From NCBI GenBank assembly GCA_020628635.1, contig JAHDEU010000157.1, forward strand, positions 1 to 5,822: a stretch of 5,822 nt of DNA, read 5' to 3'. Made by a program: the position numbers and the translations under genes. Positions 1-5,822 of this stretch are shown here, piece after piece. Under the pieces are notes generated by a model. The model was not told the origin of the DNA. It did no database searches and saw nothing but the letters and a program-made list of their open reading frames with translations. The DNA comes from Hellea sp. GTDB lineage: Bacteria; Pseudomonadota; Alphaproteobacteria; Caulobacterales; Maricaulaceae. The stretch's first letter is position 1, and every line of letters starts with the position of its first letter.

Positions 1-1123
1 GGTCCACGCGCTGCTCGATCGCGGCTTCGCGGGCGTCCGTTTCGCTCTGCGCGCCTTCCACGCTGATATAGGGCGCGGGGCAGGGCGCACCGACATCGTC
101 GGCCACCTCGGCCCAGAGCGCAGGCTCGGCGTTGCGGTTCTTCTGTGCTCGCGCGGGGCCGGGCTGCTTGCCGCTGATGACGACGGGCTCGCCCGCCCAG
201 ACCGTGTTGCCCCATCGCAGGCTCTTCACGCCGACCCGGTCGGGATCGGAGAGATCGGGCGCATGAGACGCTTGCCACAGCGTGTTCATCACGGTCTTGC
301 CGTCATCCGACCGGAATACGATGCAGCCGTCCTCCAGGCTTAGGCGTCCCGTCTCGTCGGACACGCCGACCAATGTGGACATGAACATGTCGTTGCGCAC
401 GCGCATTTGCGGAAACGCCTTCAGCCGGTCCGGTGCCACCACCCTGTCCGGCGCGGCGTGGGGGTAGGGCGGCGGCGGGAGGAGGCGGACCCAGTCGGGC
501 AGCTCGATCTCGCCTCTGTCGGCGAGCGCGCGCAGGCGTTCGGCGTCCCCGTCCGCGACCAGCTGCACTTCGAACATGTTGGTTTTGTAGTCGCGCCCGG
601 CCGAAGCGAAGATGACGTCCTGCTGCTCCAGCGTCGCCATGACCGCATCCTGTCCCTCCTCGATCACCTGCTTGGAGGCACCGGGCTGTGTCACCGCGAT
701 GAATTCTGGATTGTCAGTATATTTGGCCAGTGTGGCTTCGGCGTCGCGGGTGAAACCGAATGCCATGCCGTAGGTCGGGCTGTGCTGAATCCAGTGGCCA
801 GTGAAAGTCTCGGCTTCCTCGGTGCGGAGCGTGGCGACAAGCCTTCGCAGCTCGGTGGCGGCCTCGCCAATCGTCCACTGTGACTGCTTGGCCAGCCTGG
901 CCTGCGCCTCGCTGGCGGAAATGCAATTATCGCGACCATAGGAGGCGGGCGGGTATTGCCGAAGGGCCAACTCGCGCAATCCTTGCACGTCCTCGTCGCT
1001 CATTTCCGGGCAGTTCTCGCGGATGTTCTCTTCCGGAATGGCCTGCTGGGCCGATGCGACCGAGGGCAGGGCGAGCAGGGCCATGGCGGAGGCTGCCGTG
1101 AGCATTGTGCGTAGCTGTGTCAT
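1..1123 (-). CDS. Secreted protein of unknown function, C-terminus beyond window edge
   Basis: I do not recognise this gene. The frame is open from ATG 1123 to the left edge, giving 374 visible codons and no stop. Residues 1-25 form a clear Sec signal peptide: basic n-region (Arg5), hydrophobic stretch MALLALP and an A-S-A cleavage site before Gln26, so the mature protein is predicted to be periplasmic or exported. Visible cysteines are 38, 67, 267 and 348, an even number that would permit disulfides. Residues about 105-190 (from FTGHWIQHSPTY to NMFEVQLVA) look like an alpha/beta module. Their spacing of aromatic and Asn residues vaguely recalls protease pro-domains, which is only an impression. 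After a proline-rich linker near 215-232, residues 240-350 look beta-rich and include LEDGCIVF. An in-frame ATG at 1132 would add three residues; neither start has a good Shine-Dalgarno. The gene lies 93 bases downstream of the J-like gene on the same strand and may be co-transcribed. Confidence 0.8.
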   Translation of the reverse strand, partial: MTQLRTMLTAASAMALLALPSVASAQQAIPEENIRENCPEMSDEDVQGLRELALRQYPPASYGRDNCISASEAQARLAKQSQWTIGEAATELRRLVATLRTEEAETFTGHWIQHSPTYGMAFGFTRDAEATLAKYTDNPEFIAVTQPGASKQVIEEGQDAVMATLEQQDVIFASAGRDYKTNMFEVQLVADGDAERLRALADRGEIELPDWVRLLPPPPYPHAAPDRVVAPDRLKAFPQMRVRNDMFMSTLVGVSDETGRLSLEDGCIVFRSDDGKTVMNTLWQASHAPDLSDPDRVGVKSLRWGNTVWAGEPVVISGKQPGPARAQKNRNAEPALWAEVADDVGAPCPAPYISVEGAQSETDAREAAIEQRVD

Positions 1124-1137
1124 GCGTCCCATTTCGG

Positions 1138-1196
1138 GCGCGCGGTGCGCCGCAACAAGGCGCGGCGGCTTACGGTGCAGCAATGTGGCGCGCGCG
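1138..1196. repeat. Nested GC-rich inverted repeats between the J-like gene and the secreted-protein gene
   Basis: The gap 1124-1216 contains CGCCGC (1148-1153) facing GCGGCG (1162-1167) across an 8-base loop. Outside it, GCGCGC (1138-1143) can pair with the GCGCGCGCG run at 1188-1196. On the minus-strand transcript this could fold into a two-tier stem just before the start of the secreted-protein gene. There is no T-tract on either strand, so it is not a standard intrinsic terminator. In DNA this GC-rich such pairings arise easily by chance, so a role in attenuation or RNA stability is only a possibility. I see no convincing promoter in this gap. Confidence 0.3.
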
Positions 1197-1216
1197 TTTA
1201 GATTGCGTTCATCCGG

Positions 1217-2764
1217 CTATTCGTCCGGCGTTTCGCGCAGTCCGTTTTCCAGATCGCGCTTGATCTGTTCCAGCACGGCCTCGCTGCCGCCATTGTCCTC
1301 CAGCCATGCCTCTTCCGCATCGGCATAATCGCGGAAGCGCTTGATTTCATTGCGCAGCTGCACGCGGCGCCTCGCATCGATGACCGTGATGGCGCGCGGG
1401 TCTGCATCGAGGCGGTCGAGCTGTTGGCGCAAGGCGGAGACCTTGGCGCGCGCCTCCTCCGGTGTCATGCGGGCGGCTTCGAGGTTGGCGGCGGCGTAGC
1501 TGACCATGCCGACCGACAGCGTGTCGGCCAGCCCTTCATCCGTGGTCAGGTTCACCTCATGGGCGATGGTCATCAGCAGCTTGCCGAGCTCCAACCGCGC
1601 GCGCAGATCGTCCGTGCTGTCCATGTCGATCCTGTCCGTGCCATTGCCTCGGATCAGGTTCAGGCCCAGCGCCTTGGCGTAGAGCATCTGCCATTCGTCG
1701 CTGGTGAGCGTGTCGATGCGCTCGGCATATTGGCGGCGCAGGCGGGTCTCGGCCGATTGCTGGAGGGCAGGATTGTTTTCCAGAATGCGCTGGGTGGTGC
1801 GGTAGTCGATGCCGGAGCTGTTCGAGTCCGACAGCGACCCGATACGCCAGAGCACCCAGATGATGGCGATGACGATCCAGATGATCTGACCAGCGCCAAA
1901 CGGGCTGCCACCATCGTCCTCTACCGTCACACGACTTTGCGGAACCATGGGCGCCATGTTCGCGGGCAGCATCTGGTGGCGGAGCCAGGCGATCTCGTTG
2001 AAGCGCTGGCCGTCGGCTTCGGTCGCGCTGTGCCAGTCCATGCCCTGGAAGATGCCGGTGGCGAGGTCCTGCGGGATGGGGTGGGCCGGGATTTCGGCGT
2101 CGGGGTGTTCCTCGCGCGCGGCGATGGCGGCATTGTAGAAGTCGATCAGCTGGCTGCGCATGGCGTCGTCCAGCACATACCAGTCGTCCAGCGTTTCCTC
2201 GCGCACCGGGCGGATGATGGCGCGCCACGCATCCGGATCCTCGCGCGCTTCGGGATCGCGCAGCACGGCGATGATCTGGTCGCTGAGCTTCCGGTGGCGG
2301 CGCTGCAGCGGGTCCTCTTCGGGTTCCGCCGCGCGGGCGGCCTCGTCCACCATGGCGCTCAGCGTCACCGGGTTGGTCACGCTGTATTCGCCGGCACCAG
2401 ACGGCTCCGCAGCGTCCGGGGGAGGGGCGGTGCGGCCGGACGCACCGCTCAGGCTGTAGGCTTCCCCTTCGGCGGCGGCCTCCTCACCAACCAGCGGATC
2501 GCCGGGTCGGACCATGGCGGGGTGGCGTTTGACGAGCTCGGAGGTGTCGTCCGGCGCGGGCTGCGCTTCCGCCGCGCGGGCCTGCTGTTCCTGCCAAGCA
2601 GCCGCCTGGCGCATCATGTCATAGGCGGCGCGCAGGTCCATGAAGCCCTGCGGATCGTCCTCCGGCCGGGTTGTCTTCAGCAGGCGCGAATAGGCGCGCT
2701 TGACGTCGCGCGCATCGAACTCATCGCCAAGCCCCAGCAGCTCCTTTGCGGCAAGGTAGTTCAA
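1217..2764 (-). CDS. Membrane-anchored J-like co-chaperone partner of the HscC-type Hsp70 (DjlB/DjlC-like)
   Basis: A 515-residue protein whose first ~55 residues fit a J domain: helix I AAKELLGL (5-12), helix II DARDVKRAYSRLLKTT (17-32), the loop RPEDDP (33-38) and helix III around GFMDLRAAYDMMRQ (40-53). The usual HPD tripeptide is RPE. J domains stimulate ATP hydrolysis by a partner Hsp70, and the gene directly follows an HscC-type Hsp70, as DjlB/DjlC genes neighbour hscC in E. coli. Residues 56-155 are a low-complexity Ala/Pro/Glu-rich linker. Residues 160-275 are a second, unclassified globular region. One hydrophobic helix follows at about 291-308 (IIWIVIAIIWVLW). The C-terminal ~205 residues are highly charged, with probable coiled coil near 434-475. 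The start is TTG, overlapping the upstream stop codon; the next in-frame Met (42) would destroy the J-like domain. Stop is TAG at 1219-1217. The family call is good; the client and membrane role are unknown. Confidence 0.85.
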   Translation of the reverse strand: MNYLAAKELLGLGDEFDARDVKRAYSRLLKTTRPEDDPQGFMDLRAAYDMMRQAAAWQEQQARAAEAQPAPDDTSELVKRHPAMVRPGDPLVGEEAAAEGEAYSLSGASGRTAPPPDAAEPSGAGEYSVTNPVTLSAMVDEAARAAEPEEDPLQRRHRKLSDQIIAVLRDPEAREDPDAWRAIIRPVREETLDDWYVLDDAMRSQLIDFYNAAIAAREEHPDAEIPAHPIPQDLATGIFQGMDWHSATEADGQRFNEIAWLRHQMLPANMAPMVPQSRVTVEDDGGSPFGAGQIIWIVIAIIWVLWRIGSLSDSNSSGIDYRTTQRILENNPALQQSAETRLRRQYAERIDTLTSDEWQMLYAKALGLNLIRGNGTDRIDMDSTDDLRARLELGKLLMTIAHEVNLTTDEGLADTLSVGMVSYAAANLEAARMTPEEARAKVSALRQQLDRLDADPRAITVIDARRRVQLRNEIKRFRDYADAEEAWLEDNGGSEAVLEQIKRDLENGLRETPDE

Positions 2765-4491
2765 AACAGCGAGCTCCGCTCCAGCTCGTCGAGCAGGGCG
2801 GTGAGCTGCTCGCGCGCGGCGTCGATCTCGCGCGGGACCTGGCGGCGCAGCACGGCCTCGAAATCGCTCATGGCCTGCTCGACATGGACGCGCTTGGCGC
2901 CGAGCGAGTTCTCGTAGAGCGCCTTGCAGCGCGCGATGGCGACCTTGTTGGCGGATTGATCCTCGGGCCGTATCTTGAGGCCCGACAGCGCTTTCAGCCG
3001 CTTGTCGATCTCCGCCGCGCTCATCGCGCCCGCATTGCCCTCGATGACGAGGCGGCGCTCGCGGCCTGTCTTCTTGACCGTCGCGATCACCTCCAGCACG
3101 CCGGACACGTCATAGGTGAAGCGCACGTCGAAGTCGTCCTGGCCGCTATTCTCACCGCCCAGATGCAGCTTCACTTCGCCGAGCCGGACGTTCTCCGCCA
3201 CCCTCGGGGACTCGCCCTGGTAGATCTCCACGATGACCATGTTGCTCTTGGCGTCCATGCGCGAGAACGTGTCCACGCGGGAGATCGGCACGACCATGTT
3301 GCGCTCGATGATGGGCTGGTAGTGGCCGGAACTGATGGAGCCGTCCGCCTCGCGCCGCGATGTCGCGATGCCCATGGTAAACGGGCTGACATCGGTCATG
3401 ACGCGGTCTTCCAGCGCGGCATGACGCGACAGCAGCCCGGCCTGCACGCCCGCGCCCAGCGCGATGACGCTGTCCGGGTCCAGCCCGTGTTCGGGAAAGG
3501 CCTTCATCAGCCGCGTCACGGTCTGGCGCACGATCGGCATGCGAGTCGCACCGCCGACCAGCACGACGCGGTCCAGATCGCGCGACAGCAATCCCGCATC
3601 ACCCAGCGCGCGCTGGATCGGGCGGCGCAAACGGTCCAGCAGCGGCTTGGTCAGCTCCGCGAAACGGTCCTGCGTCAGCGACAGTTCGTGGGAGGTCTCG
3701 CCGATGACGAATTCCGGCGACACGCTTGCCGCGCTGCCCAGCGCGATCTTGGCCTGCTCGGCCAGCGCCCGCAGCCCTGCCGCCTGCTCGGGCGACAGGT
3801 CTCGGGCCGCATCGCCGATCTGCTCCTTGAAGTCGTGGAACACCGCGTCGGTGAAGTCCTCCCCGCCCAGCATGATGTCGCCGGCAGACGAGCGCACTTC
3901 CATGATGCCGTCGAAGACTTCGAGAATGGAGACGTCGAACGTGCCGCCGCCGAGGTCGAGCACGAGCAGGGTTTCCTCCGTGTCCGAGGTGACACCATAA
4001 GCGAGGGCAGCCGCCGTGGGTTCATTGATCAACCGCTCGACCTTCAATCCGGCGAGCTTTCCGGCCGCGAAGGTCGCCTTGCGCTGCAGGTCGTTGAAGT
4101 AGGCGGGCACGGAAATGACGGCGCGTGTCACCGGATGGCCGAAGTGGCTTTCCGCGTCGGCCTTGAGCGAGCGCAGGATCATGGCCGACAGCTCCTCGGC
4201 GCGGTAGTCCGTCTTGCCTAGGCGGAAGACTTTCTGCGTGCCCATGAAGCGCTTGAACCGCGCGGCGGTGTGGTCGGGATCGCTGACGAGGCGATGGCGC
4301 GCGGCCGCGCCCACGGTCAGGTCCGACTTGCCCGACAGGTGCACCGCGCTGGGCGTCAGCAACTCGCCCGACGCATTGGGGATCAGCTGCGGTCCGTCAT
4401 CGGAGTAGTAGCCGATCAGCGAGTTGGTCGTGCCGAGATCGATGCCGACGATGATGTCCGGCGCGGTGTCGGTCTGGCTCTGTGCGCTCAC
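2761..4491 (-). CDS. hscC: Hsp70-family molecular chaperone, HscC subfamily
   Basis: A 576-residue cytoplasmic ATP-dependent chaperone, close to E. coli HscC in length (about 556) and shorter than DnaK (638). Numbering from the GTG start, the nucleotide-binding domain shows phosphate loop 1 IDLGTTNS (17-24), the TAARFKRFMG segment with the probable catalytic Lys80, VISVPAYFNDLQRKAT (125-140), INEPTAAALAYG (155-166), phosphate loop 2 DLGGGTFD (179-186), GGEDF (209-213) and VGGATRMP (312-319). The linker is near DRVMTDVSP (362-370). A beta-type substrate-binding domain follows to about 495, then a short helical lid without an acidic EEVD-like tail. TAARFKRFMG, the IIERNxxVPxSRVxT segment, and the C-terminal LSxLKIxP-type stretch match HscC as I remember it better than DnaK. 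The substrate-exchange loop is about four residues shorter than in DnaK. GTG 4491 is chosen over ATG 4572 because a strong Shine-Dalgarno sits 7 bases upstream and the extra 27 residues are basic and unlike any Hsp70. It is the first gene of a unit with the J-like gene. Confidence 0.93.
   Translation of the reverse strand: MSAQSQTDTAPDIIVGIDLGTTNSLIGYYSDDGPQLIPNASGELLTPSAVHLSGKSDLTVGAAARHRLVSDPDHTAARFKRFMGTQKVFRLGKTDYRAEELSAMILRSLKADAESHFGHPVTRAVISVPAYFNDLQRKATFAAGKLAGLKVERLINEPTAAALAYGVTSDTEETLLVLDLGGGTFDVSILEVFDGIMEVRSSAGDIMLGGEDFTDAVFHDFKEQIGDAARDLSPEQAAGLRALAEQAKIALGSAASVSPEFVIGETSHELSLTQDRFAELTKPLLDRLRRPIQRALGDAGLLSRDLDRVVLVGGATRMPIVRQTVTRLMKAFPEHGLDPDSVIALGAGVQAGLLSRHAALEDRVMTDVSPFTMGIATSRREADGSISSGHYQPIIERNMVVPISRVDTFSRMDAKSNMVIVEIYQGESPRVAENVRLGEVKLHLGGENSGQDDFDVRFTYDVSGVLEVIATVKKTGRERRLVIEGNAGAMSAAEIDKRLKALSGLKIRPEDQSANKVAIARCKALYENSLGAKRVHVEQAMSDFEAVLRRQVPREIDAAREQLTALLDELERSSLF
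2762..2777 (-). promoter_or_regulatory. Ribosome binding site and overlapping TTG start of the J-like gene
   Basis: On the minus strand GGAG (2777-2774) precedes TTG (2764-2762) by 9 bases. The TTG shares two bases with the Hsp70 stop codon TGA (2763-2761), forming a TTGA overlap. No ATG or GTG lies near in this frame, and the J-like fold begins within five residues of the TTG, so this start is well supported. The arrangement suggests translational coupling, with ribosomes finishing the Hsp70 reinitiating on the J-like gene. Confidence 0.6.
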
Positions 4492-4498
4492 GAAGACG

Positions 4499-4506
4499 CT
4501 CCCCCT
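4499..4506 (-). promoter_or_regulatory. Ribosome binding site fixing the GTG start of hscC
   Basis: The minus strand reads AGGGGGAG, seven bases before GTG 4491-4489. A second purine tract, AAAGGGGAAA, lies a few bases further upstream (about 4509-4518). The strong match and good spacing favour GTG 4491 over ATG 4572, which would place this site inside the coding region. Confidence 0.7.
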
Positions 4507-4605
4507 GTTTCCCCTTTGAATTGTCTTTTTCGGACATTCATTTGCCGCGCGCAAGCGGGTCGGTGAAACCAATCGCAGAGCGCTGCGTAGATTTCCCGTC
4601 GCAAC

Positions 4606-4611
4606 AAGGAG
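4606..4611 (+). promoter_or_regulatory. Ribosome binding site of the SDR gene
   Basis: AAGGAG lies eight bases before ATG 4620. It decides this start against the longer reading from ATG 4482, which would overlap the start of the divergent hscC and add 46 residues ahead of the Rossmann fold. Confidence 0.85.
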
Positions 4612-4619
4612 ATCGTTAC

Positions 4620-5390
4620 ATGCCCCGCACCGTCATCGTCACTGGTTCCAGCTCCGGCATAGGCGAGGCCGCGGCCAAGCGCTTCCACGCCGATGGCTGC
4701 AATGTCGTCTTCAACAGCCGGAGCCGGGCCGATCTGGAAAAGGCGACGCAGGGTCTGGATGACAGCCGCGTGCTCCTGGTGGAGGCGGATGTGTCCAAGG
4801 ACGACGAGGTCGAAAGGCTGATCGCAGAGACAGTGGAGCGTTTCGGCGGCATCGACGTGCTGTGCAACAATGCGGGCGTCGGCGTGATGGGCACGATTGG
4901 TGAGCTGTCCGACGCCGACTGGGAAAAGGTCATCTCCATCAATGCGGGCGGCGTCTATCGCTGCACCAAGGCCGCGCTGCCACACCTGGAAAAAAGCGCC
5001 AAGGCCAATGGCCACGCTGCCATCGTCAACACGTCGTCCGTCTCCGGCCTCGGCGGAGATTGGGGCGCGGTGGGCTATAACGCCTCCAAGGGCGCGGTCA
5101 GCAACATGACCCGCGCCATGGCGCTGGATTTTGGCGCGCGCGGCATTCGCGTGAACGCCGTGGCACCCAGCCTGACCGACACGGAGATGACCGAAAAGAT
5201 GATGAAGAACGAGGCGTTGATGACCCGCTTCCGCAACCGCATTCCCATGGGGCGCGCCGCCGCACCAGAAGACATCGCCAGCGTCATCGCCTTCCTCGCC
5301 AGCGACGATGCCCGCTTCGTGTCCGGAGTCATCCTGCCCGTCGATGGCGGCCTGTCGGCCAGCAATGGACAGCCCGACTTCAGCGGCTAG
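4620..5390 (+). CDS. Classical short-chain dehydrogenase/reductase (SDR family)
   Basis: A 256-residue cytoplasmic NAD(P)-dependent oxidoreductase, the normal length for a classical SDR. The Rossmann fold starts at residue 4. The cofactor-binding motif is TGSSSGIG (8-15), followed by ADV (56-58) and NNAG (83-86). The catalytic tetrad is Asn108, Ser140 (in VNTSSVSG), Tyr153 and Lys157 (YNASK). The C-terminal part has RVNAVAPS (177-184), then GRAAAPEDIA and SGVILPVDGGLSASNG, typical of FabG/glucose-dehydrogenase-like members. The common PG after strand six is PS here. Arg34 after the second strand, without an Asp at the strand end, suggests NADP(H) preference, which is inference. The substrate cannot be read from sequence. 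The gene stands alone on the plus strand, divergent from hscC and convergent with the next gene. Stop is TAG at 5388-5390. Confidence 0.95.
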   Translation: MPRTVIVTGSSSGIGEAAAKRFHADGCNVVFNSRSRADLEKATQGLDDSRVLLVEADVSKDDEVERLIAETVERFGGIDVLCNNAGVGVMGTIGELSDADWEKVISINAGGVYRCTKAALPHLEKSAKANGHAAIVNTSSVSGLGGDWGAVGYNASKGAVSNMTRAMALDFGARGIRVNAVAPSLTDTEMTEKMMKNEALMTRFRNRIPMGRAAAPEDIASVIAFLASDDARFVSGVILPVDGGLSASNGQPDFSG

Positions 5391-5403
5391 GCGGCATCGC
5401 CCC

Positions 5404-5822
5404 CTATCTCAGCCGAGCCCAAGGCACGGTGGCCCAAAAGAACAGGTAGAGAAACACCAGCACCGCGGCGAGCGTGATGACCGTGACCCAGACATAGGTC
5501 TCCTGTTCGGCAGGCTCTGCCTCGGGACGCGGCGGAGCGGGGCGTGGCTGGGGCGCGAGCGCGCCGCATTGCAGCTGTGTCCGCAGCCAGTCGATCTGCG
5601 CCGCCCGTTCGGGGTCTTTCGGGGAAGGCTGCCACCACGCCATCTCCTCGAAGATGGCGGCGCTGGTGGTCTTTTTCAGCGGCAGGGCGATGAGGAAGGA
5701 CTTGGCGCTGGTCGGCGGATCGAGCTTGCTCGCATGGGCGTTGACATGTGCGATGAGTTCGCGCCGGAGCATGGCATCGAACCCGCGCAGCTCGGCCTCG
5801 GGCAGGGCATGGCGGCTGCGCA
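5404..5822 (-). CDS. Tail-anchored membrane protein of unknown function, N-terminus beyond window edge
   Basis: I do not recognise this gene. The frame is open to the right edge with 138 visible codons; an internal Met at 5772 has no ribosome binding site, and the frame continues above it with protein-like sequence (HALPEAELRGFDA), so the true start is probably outside the window. Numbered from that Met, residues 1-69 are a soluble, mixed-charge segment containing KSFLIALPLKKTT and FEEMAWWQPSPKDP. Residues 71-89 are a Pro/Ala/Glu linker. Residues 93-117 are a strongly hydrophobic helix (YVWVTVITLAAVLVFLYLFF) with only WARLR after it, which is the layout of a C-terminal membrane anchor with the N-terminal part in the cytoplasm. 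The TAG stop at 5406-5404 lies 13 bases from the SDR stop. No obvious relation to the chaperone pair is visible. Confidence 0.75.
   Translation of the reverse strand, partial: RSRHALPEAELRGFDAMLRRELIAHVNAHASKLDPPTSAKSFLIALPLKKTTSAAIFEEMAWWQPSPKDPERAAQIDWLRTQLQCGALAPQPRPAPPRPEAEPAEQETYVWVTVITLAAVLVFLYLFFWATVPWARLR

Larger units (their letters stand above)
4492..4619. promoter_or_regulatory. Divergent intergenic region between hscC and the SDR gene
   Basis: These 128 bases separate two divergently oriented genes and must hold the promoter of the SDR and probably that of the chaperone unit. The part next to hscC (4501-4530) is pyrimidine-rich on the plus strand, a local drop in GC content. Short symmetric elements are TTGC (4542-4545) with GCAA (4551-4554), and GGT-GAA-ACC (4562-4570). 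I found no convincing -35/-10 pair, sigma-32-type promoter or CIRCE element (TTAGCACTC-N9-GAGTGCTAA). Heat-shock control is therefore not supported by what can be read here. Confidence 0.5.

Noticed and set aside
407..883. A 158-codon plus-strand open frame in the left part
   Set aside because: It is antisense to a continuous minus-strand frame with a clear signal peptide that runs through the whole region, and its translation shows no domain-like pattern.
1424..2917. A 497-codon plus-strand open frame opposite the J-like gene
   Set aside because: It is antisense to the well-supported J-like and Hsp70 genes, its translation is rich in Arg/Gly/His/Val with no recognisable domain, and long antisense frames are expected in DNA with very high third-position GC.
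2746..4221. A 491-codon plus-strand open frame opposite the Hsp70 gene
   Set aside because: It mirrors conserved Hsp70 codons and its His/Arg/Gln-rich translation looks like no protein family. Long antisense frames opposite dnaK-type genes are a known artefact.
4562..4570. GGT-GAA-ACC inverted repeat as a repressor operator in the divergent region
   Set aside because: Three-base arms are expected by chance in 128 bases, and no regulator gene is present to support it.
4492..4619. Heat-shock promoter or CIRCE element for hscC
   Set aside because: No CIRCE half-sites and no acceptable sigma-32-like -35/-10 pair were found on the minus strand.
5390..5401. GGCG-GCAT-CGCC hairpin between the convergent stop codons as a terminator
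   Set aside because: Only a four-base-pair stem with no T-tract on either strand; too weak to call.

Overview
The window is GC-rich and densely coded, with high G+C at third codon positions. It looks like a chromosomal segment of an alphaproteobacterium. A sphingomonad or Erythrobacter-type host is my guess from protein style and composition; no marker gene fixes the taxon. There is no rRNA, tRNA, CRISPR array or recognisable mobile element.

Layout. Bases 1-1123 (minus strand) hold most of a secreted protein of unknown function that runs off the left edge. A 93-base GC-rich gap with nested inverted repeats follows. Then come two tightly linked minus-strand genes. The upstream one (4491 to 2761) is an Hsp70 of the HscC subfamily. 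The downstream one (2764 to 1217) is a membrane-anchored J-like protein that starts at a TTG overlapping the Hsp70 stop codon. A 128-base divergent intergenic region (4492-4619) separates the chaperone genes from a plus-strand classical short-chain dehydrogenase/reductase (4620-5390). Converging on it, 13 bases away, is the 3' part of a minus-strand protein that ends in a single C-terminal membrane helix (5404-5822, runs off the right edge).

How the genes fit together. The central unit is a specialised Hsp70/J-protein pair comparable to E. coli HscC with DjlB/DjlC. The J-like domain would stimulate the Hsp70 ATPase at the inner membrane. The secreted protein follows in the same direction 93 bases downstream and may be co-transcribed, but nothing in its sequence ties it to the chaperones. 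The SDR is probably an independent metabolic gene that only shares the divergent control region. Two start codons differ from a naive longest-ORF reading: the Hsp70 most likely starts at GTG 4491, and the J-like protein at TTG 2764.

The most interesting content is the HscC-type pair: a J-like domain with RPE in place of HPD, a single membrane helix followed by about 200 unclassified residues, an Hsp70 with a shortened nucleotide-exchange loop and a non-canonical linker, and start/stop overlap between the two genes.
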